Below are positions 53,215 to 64,000 of a DNA stretch of 64,000 bases, piece by piece. The notes beneath the pieces are model-generated. The model was not told the DNA's origin. It was given only the letters and a program-made list of their open reading frames with translations, and ran no database searches. The DNA comes from UBA6197 sp047638075. Its GTDB lineage: Bacteria; Pseudomonadota; Alphaproteobacteria; Rhodobacterales; Rhodobacteraceae. Positions within the stretch are counted from its first letter, which is position 1. The number at the start of each line of letters is the position of its first letter. The stretch lies in assembly GCF_047638075.1 (NCBI RefSeq), contig NZ_JBLJBV010000066.1, positions 67,973 through 131,972 on the forward strand. Direction: 5' to 3'. A program made the translations under genes and the position numbers.

Positions 53215-55323
53215 TCAGCCCTCGATGCGGTTGAGGTCGGCCACGGTCAAGCAGATTTGACGGATCCGGCTGAGAAGGTTCAGGCGGTTGCGGCGCACGA
53301 CTGGGTTGTCGGAATTGACCTGCACGGCGGTGAAAAAGGCGTCGATGGGCGCGCGCAGGGAGGCCATGGCAGCCATGGCAGCGGCGAAACCCTCGGATGC
53401 CATCGCAGGGGCAATCGCGGCCTCGGCGGCGTCGAGGGCCGCAAACAGCGCACGTTCTTCGGTGTTTTCGGTAAATTTTGGATCGGCGCCATAGCTGTAT
53501 TCGACGCCGTCCTTGGCCTCGGCCTGGGTCAGGATGTTGTTGGCACGTTTGAAGCCCTGGATCAGGTTCTCGCCGTCATCGGTTTTCAGAAAGGCTGCAA
53601 GTGCCTCGGCCCGTTTCACCAAAAGCGTGAGGTCGTCGTTGCCGGGCATGGCAAGGCAGGCGTCGATGACGTCATGGCGGATGCCTTGGTCCCGAAGGTG
53701 AACCTTGAGGCGGTCGTGGAAGAAAGTGAGGAGACTATGCGCGTAAGGTTCAGCGTCTTCCGCGACGAGTTCGCCAGATTTGATTTCCTCAGGAAAAAGA
53801 TCGTCGGCCTCTTTGAAAACGTCATTGAGGTGCAAGCGCACCCCATTCCCCAACACCAACCGAATAACCCCCAGCGCCGCCCTGCGCAGCGCGAAGGGGT
53901 CCTTGCTACCCGTCGGTTTCTCGTCAATCGCCCAGAACCCGGTCAGGGTGTCGAGCTTGTCGGCCAGCGCCACGGCGACGCTGACAGGCTCGGTCGGCAC
54001 GTCGTCGGATGGGCCCAGCGGCGAGTAATGCGCCTTGCAGGCGTTCGCCACCGCGCCGGGCAGGCCGGCGGCGCGGGCATAGTAGCCGCCCATCGTGCCT
54101 TGCAGTTCCGGAAATTCACCGACCATCGCGGATTGCAGGTCCGCCTTGGCGACGCGGGCGGCCTCGGCGGCAAGGTCGGGGGGGGCGCCGACAAGGGGGG
54201 CGATTTCGCGTACCAGCGCGGCGATCCGGCCCACGCGGTCGGCCTGTGAGCCGAGTTTGTTGTGGAATGTCACCTGGGCCAGCCCCGCGCCCATCCCTTC
54301 CAGCCCTTCGGATTTGACCAGACGCAGATCATTTTCCCAAAAGAATCTGGCGTCCGACAGGCGGGCTGAGAGCACCTTTTGATTGCCCGCAAGAATAGTG
54401 GCACCATTGTCGGCGGTTTCGCGGTTGGCGACGGTAACAAACCCCTCGATCTGGCCAGTTTTCGCGTGTTTCACCGAAAAGAATTTCTGGTGCTCGCGCA
54501 TGCTGGTTTGCAGCACCTCGGGCGGAAGCGCGAGAAAGGCGTCATCAATCGCGCCCATCAGCACCACGGGCCATTCCACGAGCCCGGCGACCTCGGACAA
54601 AAGCGCCTTGTCTTCAACCAGTTCAAGTCCGCGTGCAAAGGCCAGATTTTGCGCGTCATGCCAGATCATGGCTTCGCGTTCGGCACTGTCGAGCAAGACA
54701 TAGGCGTGTTTGAGTTTGGCGCGGTAATCATCAAACCCGGTCACGAAGATCGGGCCCGGCGCCATGAAACGGTGGCCTTGCGAGGTGTTTGCGGCAGTGA
54801 TCCCGTCAATGGTCAGGGGCACGACCTCGGCCCCCGCCTCATCGGTCAGCAGGCATAGGATGCTGTGCAGCGGCCGCACCCAACGCAAAGTCCCAGCCCC
54901 CCAGCGCATCGACTTTGGCCAGGGAAAATTGCGGATGGCGCTTTCCAGCACCTCGGCCACAATCTGCGCGGCAGGGCGGCCCGGGCGTTCAATTACCGCA
55001 AACAGCACCTGACCTTTCTTGTCATCGCGTAATTGCAACTGATCGCGCGTCAGCCCGGTTGAGCGCAAGAACCCGTTGATCGCGGCATCGGGGGCGCTGG
55101 CACTGGGGCCTTTGCGTTCTTCGCGCTGGGTTGGGCTTTGGGCGGTCAGCCCCTCGACCGTCAGCACAAGGCGGCGGGGGGTGGAAAACGCGCCCGCCGA
55201 GGCATAGGTCAGCCCGGCGGTAACCAGACCGTCGGTTATCAACTTTTTCAGGTCGTCGCGTGCCCGCGCCTGCATCCGCGCGGGGATCTCTTCCGAGAAC
55301 AGTTCAATCAGAAGATCGGGCAT
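53215..55323 (-). CDS. glyS: Glycyl-tRNA synthetase beta subunit
   Basis: 702 aa. LLIELFSEEIPARMQARARDDL at the N-terminus and RVLTVEGL-type strands (RRLVLTVEGLTAQSP) are typical of GlyS; the C-terminus holds the anticodon-binding DALR-like helices. With the alpha subunit GlyQ it forms the alpha2beta2 enzyme charging tRNA-Gly. It is the third gene of glyQ-(membrane protein)-glyS, abutting the membrane protein with no spacer. Confidence 0.95.
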   Translation of the reverse strand: MPDLLIELFSEEIPARMQARARDDLKKLITDGLVTAGLTYASAGAFSTPRRLVLTVEGLTAQSPTQREERKGPSASAPDAAINGFLRSTGLTRDQLQLRDDKKGQVLFAVIERPGRPAAQIVAEVLESAIRNFPWPKSMRWGAGTLRWVRPLHSILCLLTDEAGAEVVPLTIDGITAANTSQGHRFMAPGPIFVTGFDDYRAKLKHAYVLLDSAEREAMIWHDAQNLAFARGLELVEDKALLSEVAGLVEWPVVLMGAIDDAFLALPPEVLQTSMREHQKFFSVKHAKTGQIEGFVTVANRETADNGATILAGNQKVLSARLSDARFFWENDLRLVKSEGLEGMGAGLAQVTFHNKLGSQADRVGRIAALVREIAPLVGAPPDLAAEAARVAKADLQSAMVGEFPELQGTMGGYYARAAGLPGAVANACKAHYSPLGPSDDVPTEPVSVAVALADKLDTLTGFWAIDEKPTGSKDPFALRRAALGVIRLVLGNGVRLHLNDVFKEADDLFPEEIKSGELVAEDAEPYAHSLLTFFHDRLKVHLRDQGIRHDVIDACLAMPGNDDLTLLVKRAEALAAFLKTDDGENLIQGFKRANNILTQAEAKDGVEYSYGADPKFTENTEERALFAALDAAEAAIAPAMASEGFAAAMAAMASLRAPIDAFFTAVQVNSDNPVVRRNRLNLLSRIRQICLTVADLNRIEG

Positions 55324-55800
55324 TTATTTCTCCGCATTCTCGTTCAGCTGATGCCAGGCAAAGGCGCGGCCATCGGGGTAGACGGCTACAATCCGGTCAA
55401 CGCCCGGATGGACCTCATGTTCGGACAAAAAGGCAAGGGCGGCGCCGGTTTCCAGATCCTGACCGATCCGGGCGGCGTCAAAACAGGTGAACCAGCCGGG
55501 CGCGTTCAGCGGCGTGGCCTGATCATAGACGGTGTAGGTTTCGCTTAGCAGCGCCAGCGACATGGGCGTGGTAAAGCATCCCCGAAACCGCAGCGGAGAG
55601 CTTTCTGCGTCAATCCCCTCAAACGCCTCGGCCAGGATCGGTTCCGGCTGGCCGGTGGTGATGGAGGTCAGGCGGATTTCAGCGGCGGGCGCATCGGCGG
55701 GCAAGGTTTTGTAAAAGCCGTATACCTGAAGGTAGTACACCGTCGCCCCGGTCAAAAGCGCGCTCAGCACGATGAAGCCCCCGACGTATTTGCCATTCAC
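55324..55800 (-). CDS. Single-pass membrane protein between glyQ and glyS
   Basis: 158 aa. One membrane segment at about residues 5-26 (VGGFIVLSALLTGATVYYLQVY) precedes a soluble domain that is probably periplasmic: FRGCFTTPMSLALLSETYTVYDQATPLNAPGWFTCFDA, with a pair of cysteines, and HPGVDRIVAVYPDGRAFAWHQLN. Start is GTG at 55800, overlapping glyQ by 4 bp, and the stop abuts glyS. I recall it as a DUF family in this position in Rhodobacterales, but no function is known. Confidence 0.8.
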   Translation of the reverse strand: MNGKYVGGFIVLSALLTGATVYYLQVYGFYKTLPADAPAAEIRLTSITTGQPEPILAEAFEGIDAESSPLRFRGCFTTPMSLALLSETYTVYDQATPLNAPGWFTCFDAARIGQDLETGAALAFLSEHEVHPGVDRIVAVYPDGRAFAWHQLNENAEK

Positions 55801-56717
55801 GCCGCCGCCCCGCCCGCGTTGGTCGTGACGAACGCATCGGCGCAGGCCTTAGCCAATGCGCGCACCCGGCCAATATAGGCCTGCCGTTCGGTGACCGAAA
55901 TCACACCGCGCGCGTCCAGAAGGTTGAAGAGGTGGCTGGCCTTGATGCACTGGTCATAGGCCGGATGCGCCATGACGATGCGGCGCCCTGCCCCATCGGT
56001 ATCTGGTGCTGCAAGGATGCGTTCACATTCCGCCTCGGCATCCTTGAAATGCTGCAAAAGCATCGCCGTATCGGCCTGATCAAAGTTCCAGCGCGAATAT
56101 TCCTGTTCCGTCTGGCGAAAAACATCGCCGTATTTCAACGGGATCGGCGCGTCAGGGTCGTTGAAGGGCATGTCCATGACGTGATCCACACCCAGCACAT
56201 ACATCGCCAGCCGTTCCAGCCCGTAGGTCAACTCGCCCGCGACGGGGTGGCAATCATGGCCCCCAACCTGCTGAAAATAGGTGAACTGCGACACTTCCAT
56301 ACCGTCACACCAAACCTCCCAGCCCAGGCCCCACGCGCCCAGGGTCGGGCTTTCCCAGTCATCCTCGACAAAGCGGACGTCATGCAGCGCCAGATCAATG
56401 CCGATGGCCTGAAGGCTACCCAGATATAGCGCCTGCAAATCGGGGGGACTGGGTTTGATCAGCACCTGATACTGATAGTAATGCTGCAACCGGTTCGGAT
56501 TTTCACCGTAGCGCCCATCTGTCGGGCGGCGCGAGGGTTGCACATAGGCCGCCGCCCAAGGGTTCGGACCCAGCGCGCGCAGGGTCGTTGCCGGGTGAAA
56601 AGTGCCCGCCCCCACCTCCATGTCATAGGGTTGCAAGATCGCGCAGCCTTTGCCGGCCCAATAGCTCATCAGTCGCAGGATGATTTCCTGAAAGGAACGT
56701 GGCGGGGTCTGGGTCAT
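55797..56717 (-). CDS. glyQ: Glycyl-tRNA synthetase alpha subunit
   Basis: 306 aa class II synthetase subunit. FQEIILRLMSYWAGKGCAILQPYDMEVGAGTFHPATTLRALG is the conserved start, and YVQPSRRPTDGRYGENPNRLQHYYQYQVLIKPSP contains motif 2. It binds glycine and ATP. First gene of the three-gene unit. Divergent from the secreted pseudo-protease gene across 172 bp. Confidence 0.96.
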   Translation of the reverse strand: MTQTPPRSFQEIILRLMSYWAGKGCAILQPYDMEVGAGTFHPATTLRALGPNPWAAAYVQPSRRPTDGRYGENPNRLQHYYQYQVLIKPSPPDLQALYLGSLQAIGIDLALHDVRFVEDDWESPTLGAWGLGWEVWCDGMEVSQFTYFQQVGGHDCHPVAGELTYGLERLAMYVLGVDHVMDMPFNDPDAPIPLKYGDVFRQTEQEYSRWNFDQADTAMLLQHFKDAEAECERILAAPDTDGAGRRIVMAHPAYDQCIKASHLFNLLDARGVISVTERQAYIGRVRALAKACADAFVTTNAGGAAA

Positions 56718-56889
56718 GTTTGCACCTATGAGGAAAGCGCCCCCTTCCTAGGCAAGGGGCGGCGAAGGGTCAATTGCCCGAAAGGCGGGCATTGCCCCAA
56801 ATGGACGGTTTTTTGGGGTGACGCCGCCAAGAACCCTGTTAGTTTGCGGCCCCAAGGCGCAAGGCGCAAAAGGGAAAAGGGTTTCGGGA

Positions 56890-58650
56890 ATGAGTTGGTT
56901 GACACGGGCGATCCTGGTCGCGGTTTTTTCGGTCTGCGCAGGCGGCGCAATGGCGCAGAACGCCTGGGTGCAGATCGAGGCGCAACCCTCGTTGCGCGAA
57001 GGCGAGGCGCGCGCCCGTGCCTGGGCTGAAACGCTGCCCGATATCAGCGGCTTTGTGATGTCGACCGGCTGGTATGCGGTGACGCTGGGCCCATTCTCAG
57101 ACGATGTGGCCGCGCAAAAGCTGCAAGTGCTGCGCGGCGAGCGGATGATCCCTTCCGACAGCTACCTGTCGGACGGGCGCAATTACCGCCAGCAGTTCTG
57201 GCCCGTGGGCGCGGCATTGCAGCCGCAACCCGAGCCCGAGGTCACCGTTGACCCGGCCACGATGCCCGACGCAACCGCAACGCCGACCCCCGATAGAGCC
57301 ACCCCCGAGGGGCTGGCCGCACCCGTTGAAACCCTGGCCGAGGCCCGCGCCGCAGAAGCCGCCTTGACCCGCCCGGAACGCGAGTTGATCCAGACCGCGT
57401 TGCAGTGGAAGGGCTTTTACACCGCAGGTATCGACGGCGCCTTTGGCCCTGGCACCCGCAACAGCATTGCCGCCTGGCAGTCCGCGAACGGCCATGAGCC
57501 CACGGGCGTTCTGGCCAGCCGCCAACGTGCCGACCTGATTGCCGCCTATGAAGGCGAACGTGCCGCCCTTGGCCTGACGCTGGTTGAAGATGCCCAAGCG
57601 GCCATCGCGGTCGAAATGCCGATGGGTCTTGTGAAGTTTGACCATTACGACCCGCCTTTCGTGCATTACAATGAAAAAGACGGCTCTGGGGTCCGGGTGC
57701 TGCTGATTTCGCAGCAGGGGGACCAGAACACGCTGTTTGGCCTATATGATGTGATGCAAACGCTGGAAATCGTGCCGCTGGAGGGTGCGCGCGAACGGTC
57801 GCGCAACGGCTTTACGCTGACCGGGCAGAACGACCGGATCCACTCGCATACCGAGGTTACGCTGCGCGGCGGATTGATCAAGGGCTTTACCCTGATCTAC
57901 CCGGCGAAAGACGCGAAGCGGATGGAACGCGTGCTGAAGGCGATGCAGGGCAGTTTCAAAAGCCTGGGCGATACCGCGCTTGATGATACGCTGGGCCAAC
58001 CCCTGGCAGAAACGCGCGCTGATCTGTTGGTAGGGCTTGATGTGCGCAAACCGGTTTTGGCGCAGTCGGGGTTTTACATGGACGCCAAAGGCACAGTCCT
58101 GACGGCGGCTGCGGGTCTGAGCGCCTGTAATCGCATTACTGTCGACGGAACCGAGTTTGATCTGGCCCTGGCCGATCCCACGCTGGAAATTGCCGTGCTG
58201 ACCCCGCGCAACATTCTGGCGCCAATGGCGGTGGCCAAATTCCAGACCGACGCAACCCGGCTGAATACAGAAGTTGCGGTGGCGGGCTACCCCTACCCCG
58301 AGGCGCTAAGCGCCCCGGTGCTGACCTTTGGCAAACTGCTGGATCTACGCGGCCTTGCCGGAGAGCCGGGCTTGGCCCGGTTGGCGCTGAGCGCGCGCGC
58401 GGGGGATGTGGGGGGGCCGTTGTTCAATGCCAGCGGTGCGGTCATCGGCATGCTGATGCCGCAAACGGCTGACGGGGGCCAACACCTGCCTGCCGATCTG
58501 GCAGTGGCACTGCAATCGGCGGCAATGGTGCCGATGCTGGCTGAAAGAGGCTTCACGCTGGCGGCAGCGCAAGGAAGCGGCGCGCTCGCGGTAGAAGATC
58601 TATCGCGCCAGGCGTTGGGGATGACGGTTCAGGTGTCGTGCTGGAACTGA
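56890..58650 (+). CDS. Secreted trypsin-like pseudo-protease with SPOR-like and peptidoglycan-binding domains
   Basis: 586 aa. Signal peptide 1-22 (AMA). A SPOR-like segment (about 25-88, WVQIEAQPSLREGEARARAWA) suggests contact with septal peptidoglycan. A peptidoglycan-binding domain type 1 follows at 162-220 (IQTALQWKGFYTAGIDGAFGPGTRNSIAAWQ). The C-terminal domain (about 385-560) has a trypsin/HtrA-like fold but changed catalytic residues: LTAAAGL has Ala408 where TNAHV has His, LEIAVL has Glu433 where DLAVL has Asp, and GDVGGPL has Val507 where GNSGGPL has Ser. It is therefore probably non-proteolytic. Start ATG 56890 precedes the signal peptide. Confidence 0.8.
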   Translation: MSWLTRAILVAVFSVCAGGAMAQNAWVQIEAQPSLREGEARARAWAETLPDISGFVMSTGWYAVTLGPFSDDVAAQKLQVLRGERMIPSDSYLSDGRNYRQQFWPVGAALQPQPEPEVTVDPATMPDATATPTPDRATPEGLAAPVETLAEARAAEAALTRPERELIQTALQWKGFYTAGIDGAFGPGTRNSIAAWQSANGHEPTGVLASRQRADLIAAYEGERAALGLTLVEDAQAAIAVEMPMGLVKFDHYDPPFVHYNEKDGSGVRVLLISQQGDQNTLFGLYDVMQTLEIVPLEGARERSRNGFTLTGQNDRIHSHTEVTLRGGLIKGFTLIYPAKDAKRMERVLKAMQGSFKSLGDTALDDTLGQPLAETRADLLVGLDVRKPVLAQSGFYMDAKGTVLTAAAGLSACNRITVDGTEFDLALADPTLEIAVLTPRNILAPMAVAKFQTDATRLNTEVAVAGYPYPEALSAPVLTFGKLLDLRGLAGEPGLARLALSARAGDVGGPLFNASGAVIGMLMPQTADGGQHLPADLAVALQSAAMVPMLAERGFTLAAAQGSGALAVEDLSRQALGMTVQVSCWN

Positions 58651-58678
58651 TGGCCTTGGGGCGGTGAAGAACGGGCAT

Positions 58679-58698
58679 TGCGGCCACCCGAGGCCGCA
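58679..58698. terminator. Hairpin between convergent genes
   Basis: TGCGGCC-ACCCGA-GGCCGCA followed by TTATTGTG. A 7-bp perfect stem in the 125 bp between the pseudo-protease gene and the convergent trkH. The tail is only moderately T-rich. Confidence 0.5.
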
Positions 58699-58775
58699 TT
58701 ATTGTGCTTTATGGATTGTGACTGAGTTGGGCAGCCTCTCGACCGCCCCTGCCAGCAAACCCGCCGCCCGCCCTA

Positions 58776-60224
58776 TCAGTTACGCCAAAAACGCGGCAGC
58801 AGCAGCACGAAAACCGACAACAGCTCCAACCGGCCAATAAACATACCGCCAATCATGAGCCATTTTGCCGTAGCCGGAAACTGGTTCACCGCGCCATTCC
58901 CCGACACTTCCGGCCCCCAGGCAGGCCCCACGTTCGCAATCGCCGTCCAGGCAGCGGTCAGCGCGGTCTTGGTTTCCAGCCCGGTCAGCGACAGGCCCAC
59001 GATCAGCAACCCGAAACTGAGAATGAACATGGTAAAGAACGCCATGACCGAATTGACCACCTCTGTATCAACAGGGCGATGGTCAAGGCGCACCAGTTCC
59101 ACCCGGTTCGGGCTATAAAGACGGCGGATCTGGGTCTTGACCGCCTCAAACAGGATCAGGTAGCGAAATACCTTTACCGAACAACCGGTTGACGCGGTGC
59201 AGCCGCCGATCAACCCGCTGATGATCAACACCACAAACGCCAGATGTCCCCAGGTTGTCACGTCCTCGGACGAATAGCCGGTGCCGGAAAAAATGGTGAT
59301 GACGTTAAAGGTAACCTCGCGCAGCGTGGGCCAGAACGCCGCCTCGTGGCGCAGCATCCGGTAGGCCACGATGATCGCCACCGCATAGCCGATCCAACGC
59401 AGATAGGCCCGCACCTGCACATCGCGCCAAAGCGGCACGACATTGCCCTGCGTCAACTGGATAAAGCGGATGAACGGCAGCGACGCCAACACCATAAACA
59501 GCGAGGACGCATATTCCGGTGCCCCCCGATAAACCGCAAAACTGGCGTCATAACTGGAAAAGCCGCCCGTGCTCATGGTGGTCAGGGAATGCATGACCGC
59601 ATCAAAAGCCGTCATTCCCAGCGCCGCATAGACCGCAGCGCATAGCATCGTCAGGCCCACATAGATGCGGATCATCGCGGTGGAAATATCCATCGCGCGG
59701 GGCAGGATCTTGCCCAGCGTGTCGAATCCCTCCGAGCGGAAATACTGCATCCCGCCGACCTTCATCACCGGCAAAAAGATCATCGCCACGATGACAATCC
59801 CCAATCCGCCAAGCCACTGCAGGATGCCGCGCCACAGGTTGGTGCCCAGCGGCAAATCATCAATACGCAGAAAAACGGTCGTGCCGGTCGTGGTCATTCC
59901 CGACATCGCCTCAAAATAGGCGTCGGTAAAACTGGCACCCGGCGCACCAATCACGAAGGGCAGCGACCCAAAGAACGGCAGCGTCAGCCAAACCCCTGAG
60001 GTCAGCAAAAAACTTTGCTGCAAACTCAACGTCTTGCGTAGGGCATTTTGCGAAGCCATTGCCAAAAGGCCGCCGGAAACAACGGTAATGAAAGACGCTT
60101 CCAAAAACGCGCGCCAATGCGGATCCCCCGCGTGCGCATCAACAGCCATAGGGATCAACATCGCCAGCCCAAGGACCGCAACCAAAAGGCCAATCACATA
60201 TCCGACGGGGCGAAAGTCGATCAT
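58776..60224 (-). CDS. trkH: Potassium uptake protein TrkH
   Basis: 482 aa membrane pore of the Trk potassium uptake system. Repeated membrane-pore-membrane units are visible, including FEAMSGMTTTGTTVFLRIDDLP, SLTTMSTGGFSSYDASFAVY, FSGTGYSSEDVTTWG and GGCTASTGCSVKVFRY, the four filter loops. Works with TrkA, whose partial gene is at the left end of the window. ATG 60224 fits the family length. Divergent from pyc. Confidence 0.93.
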   Translation of the reverse strand: MIDFRPVGYVIGLLVAVLGLAMLIPMAVDAHAGDPHWRAFLEASFITVVSGGLLAMASQNALRKTLSLQQSFLLTSGVWLTLPFFGSLPFVIGAPGASFTDAYFEAMSGMTTTGTTVFLRIDDLPLGTNLWRGILQWLGGLGIVIVAMIFLPVMKVGGMQYFRSEGFDTLGKILPRAMDISTAMIRIYVGLTMLCAAVYAALGMTAFDAVMHSLTTMSTGGFSSYDASFAVYRGAPEYASSLFMVLASLPFIRFIQLTQGNVVPLWRDVQVRAYLRWIGYAVAIIVAYRMLRHEAAFWPTLREVTFNVITIFSGTGYSSEDVTTWGHLAFVVLIISGLIGGCTASTGCSVKVFRYLILFEAVKTQIRRLYSPNRVELVRLDHRPVDTEVVNSVMAFFTMFILSFGLLIVGLSLTGLETKTALTAAWTAIANVGPAWGPEVSGNGAVNQFPATAKWLMIGGMFIGRLELLSVFVLLLPRFWRN

Positions 60225-60382
60225 CCGCCTTGGATGCTGTGCGGCGCGGTGCCTGTCAAGCCTGCTAGGGCAGCGCGGCTTCTTGCGGTGCAGATTCGTT
60301 ACCCCCGCGCGAAAACAACTTGCGCTGCAACGCAGCGTCCCTAAGGTTCGTCCCAATCGTCAACTCATAAGGGCAGCGCAAG

Positions 60383-63820
<3,438 letters not shown>

Positions 63821-63829
63821 CGTGAAAGG

Positions 63830-63850
63830 GGGGCTGTCCGCCCCAGCCCC
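63830..63850 (+). terminator. Hairpin after pyc
   Basis: GGGGCTG-TCCGCCC-CAGCCCC, a 7-bp perfect stem 9 bases after the pyc stop. No T-run follows, so termination may be partial or Rho-assisted. Confidence 0.4.
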
Positions 63851-63949
63851 TGACGCTAAATGTTAAAATGATCGCTTCGGTAGGCCGCACTGCGGCCAAC
63901 ATTCCTTTTCAGACAAGACACTTGACGCATTCTCGGAAGGAGAGATCAG

Positions 63950-64000
63950 GTGAGTTTTGTCTCGAAAATATCTTCGACAGAAGATCCGCCGCTGGAGCGG
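63950..64000 (+). CDS. Start of an unidentified gene, cut by the window end
   Basis: GTG start with AAGGAGAG at 63937-63944 and a frame that stays open to the last base (17 codons, VSFVSKISSTEDPPLER). Too short to identify. The good ribosome site and 129 bp spacing after pyc support a real start, but the protein may be unrelated to pyc. Confidence 0.4.
   Translation, partial: MSFVSKISSTEDPPLER

Noticed and set aside
51791..53260. Long open frame (489 codons) on the plus strand opposite the PpdK-like gene
   Set aside because: Antisense shadow of a GC-rich gene; low-complexity Arg/Gly-rich translation and no ribosome site.
53125..54249. Open frame of 374 codons opposite glyS
   Set aside because: Shadow of glyS; composition is not protein-like and no family motif is seen.

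Overview
The window looks like a GC-rich alphaproteobacterial chromosome segment from the Rhodobacterales (Rhodobacter/Roseobacter group). The evidence is the dusB(nifR3)-ntrB-ntrC-ntrY-ntrX gene order, NtrC-type proteins without the sigma54-contact loop, a fused ispDF, a hemB of the cysteine-poor type, glyQ/glyS as separate subunits, and several small families typical of that order. Genes are tightly packed, with many 1-14 bp overlaps. I see no prophage, insertion sequence, CRISPR array, or compositional island.

Layout. 1-7556: a partial trkA, then the nitrogen-regulation operon dusB-ntrB-ntrC-ntrY-ntrX on the minus strand. 7744-9835: ispDF-pgpA-cinA(pncC). 9826-14785: ratA, hpt, a small membrane protein, a diheme cytochrome c, the pseudouridine catabolism pair psuK-psuG and a DUF502 membrane protein. 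14786-15228: an intergenic space with a dispersed hairpin repeat and a strong small-RNA candidate. 15229-17580: a YejA-like peptide-binding protein, an entericidin-like lipoprotein and a CsbD-like protein. 17635-22323: an XRE-cupin regulator divergent from an acyl-CoA ligase, LysE exporter, DsbA/FrnE and MFS operon. 22320-29625: mfd, a membrane protein, hemB, a SYLF lipoprotein, a lytic transglycosylase and ssb. 30037-32212: an ECF sigma factor with two membrane-anchored partners, preceded by an EF-hand protein. 32387-35242: DUF983, NUDIX, an EamA transporter and two lipoproteins.

35473-41973 is a polyamine-type uptake and oxidation unit: LysR regulator, binding protein, ATPase, two permeases and an aminobutyraldehyde-type dehydrogenase. 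Hairpins lie ahead of the binding-protein gene and in the binding protein-ATPase spacer. 41977-44899 holds a SulP anion transporter with a universal stress protein, divergent from a ModE-like DNA-binding protein. A tRNA-Met follows, then a sugar-nucleotide epimerase, glmM-folP-folB, a cell wall hydrolase, a PpdK-like enzyme and glyQ-(membrane protein)-glyS. The right end has a secreted pseudo-protease, trkH, pyruvate carboxylase and the start of one more gene.

Most of the window is housekeeping. The least explained items are the candidate sRNA at 15044-15119, the trypsin-like protein whose three catalytic positions are all substituted, the sigma/membrane/periplasmic-sensor trio, the FolB C-terminal domain and several perfect inverted repeats that look like operators.
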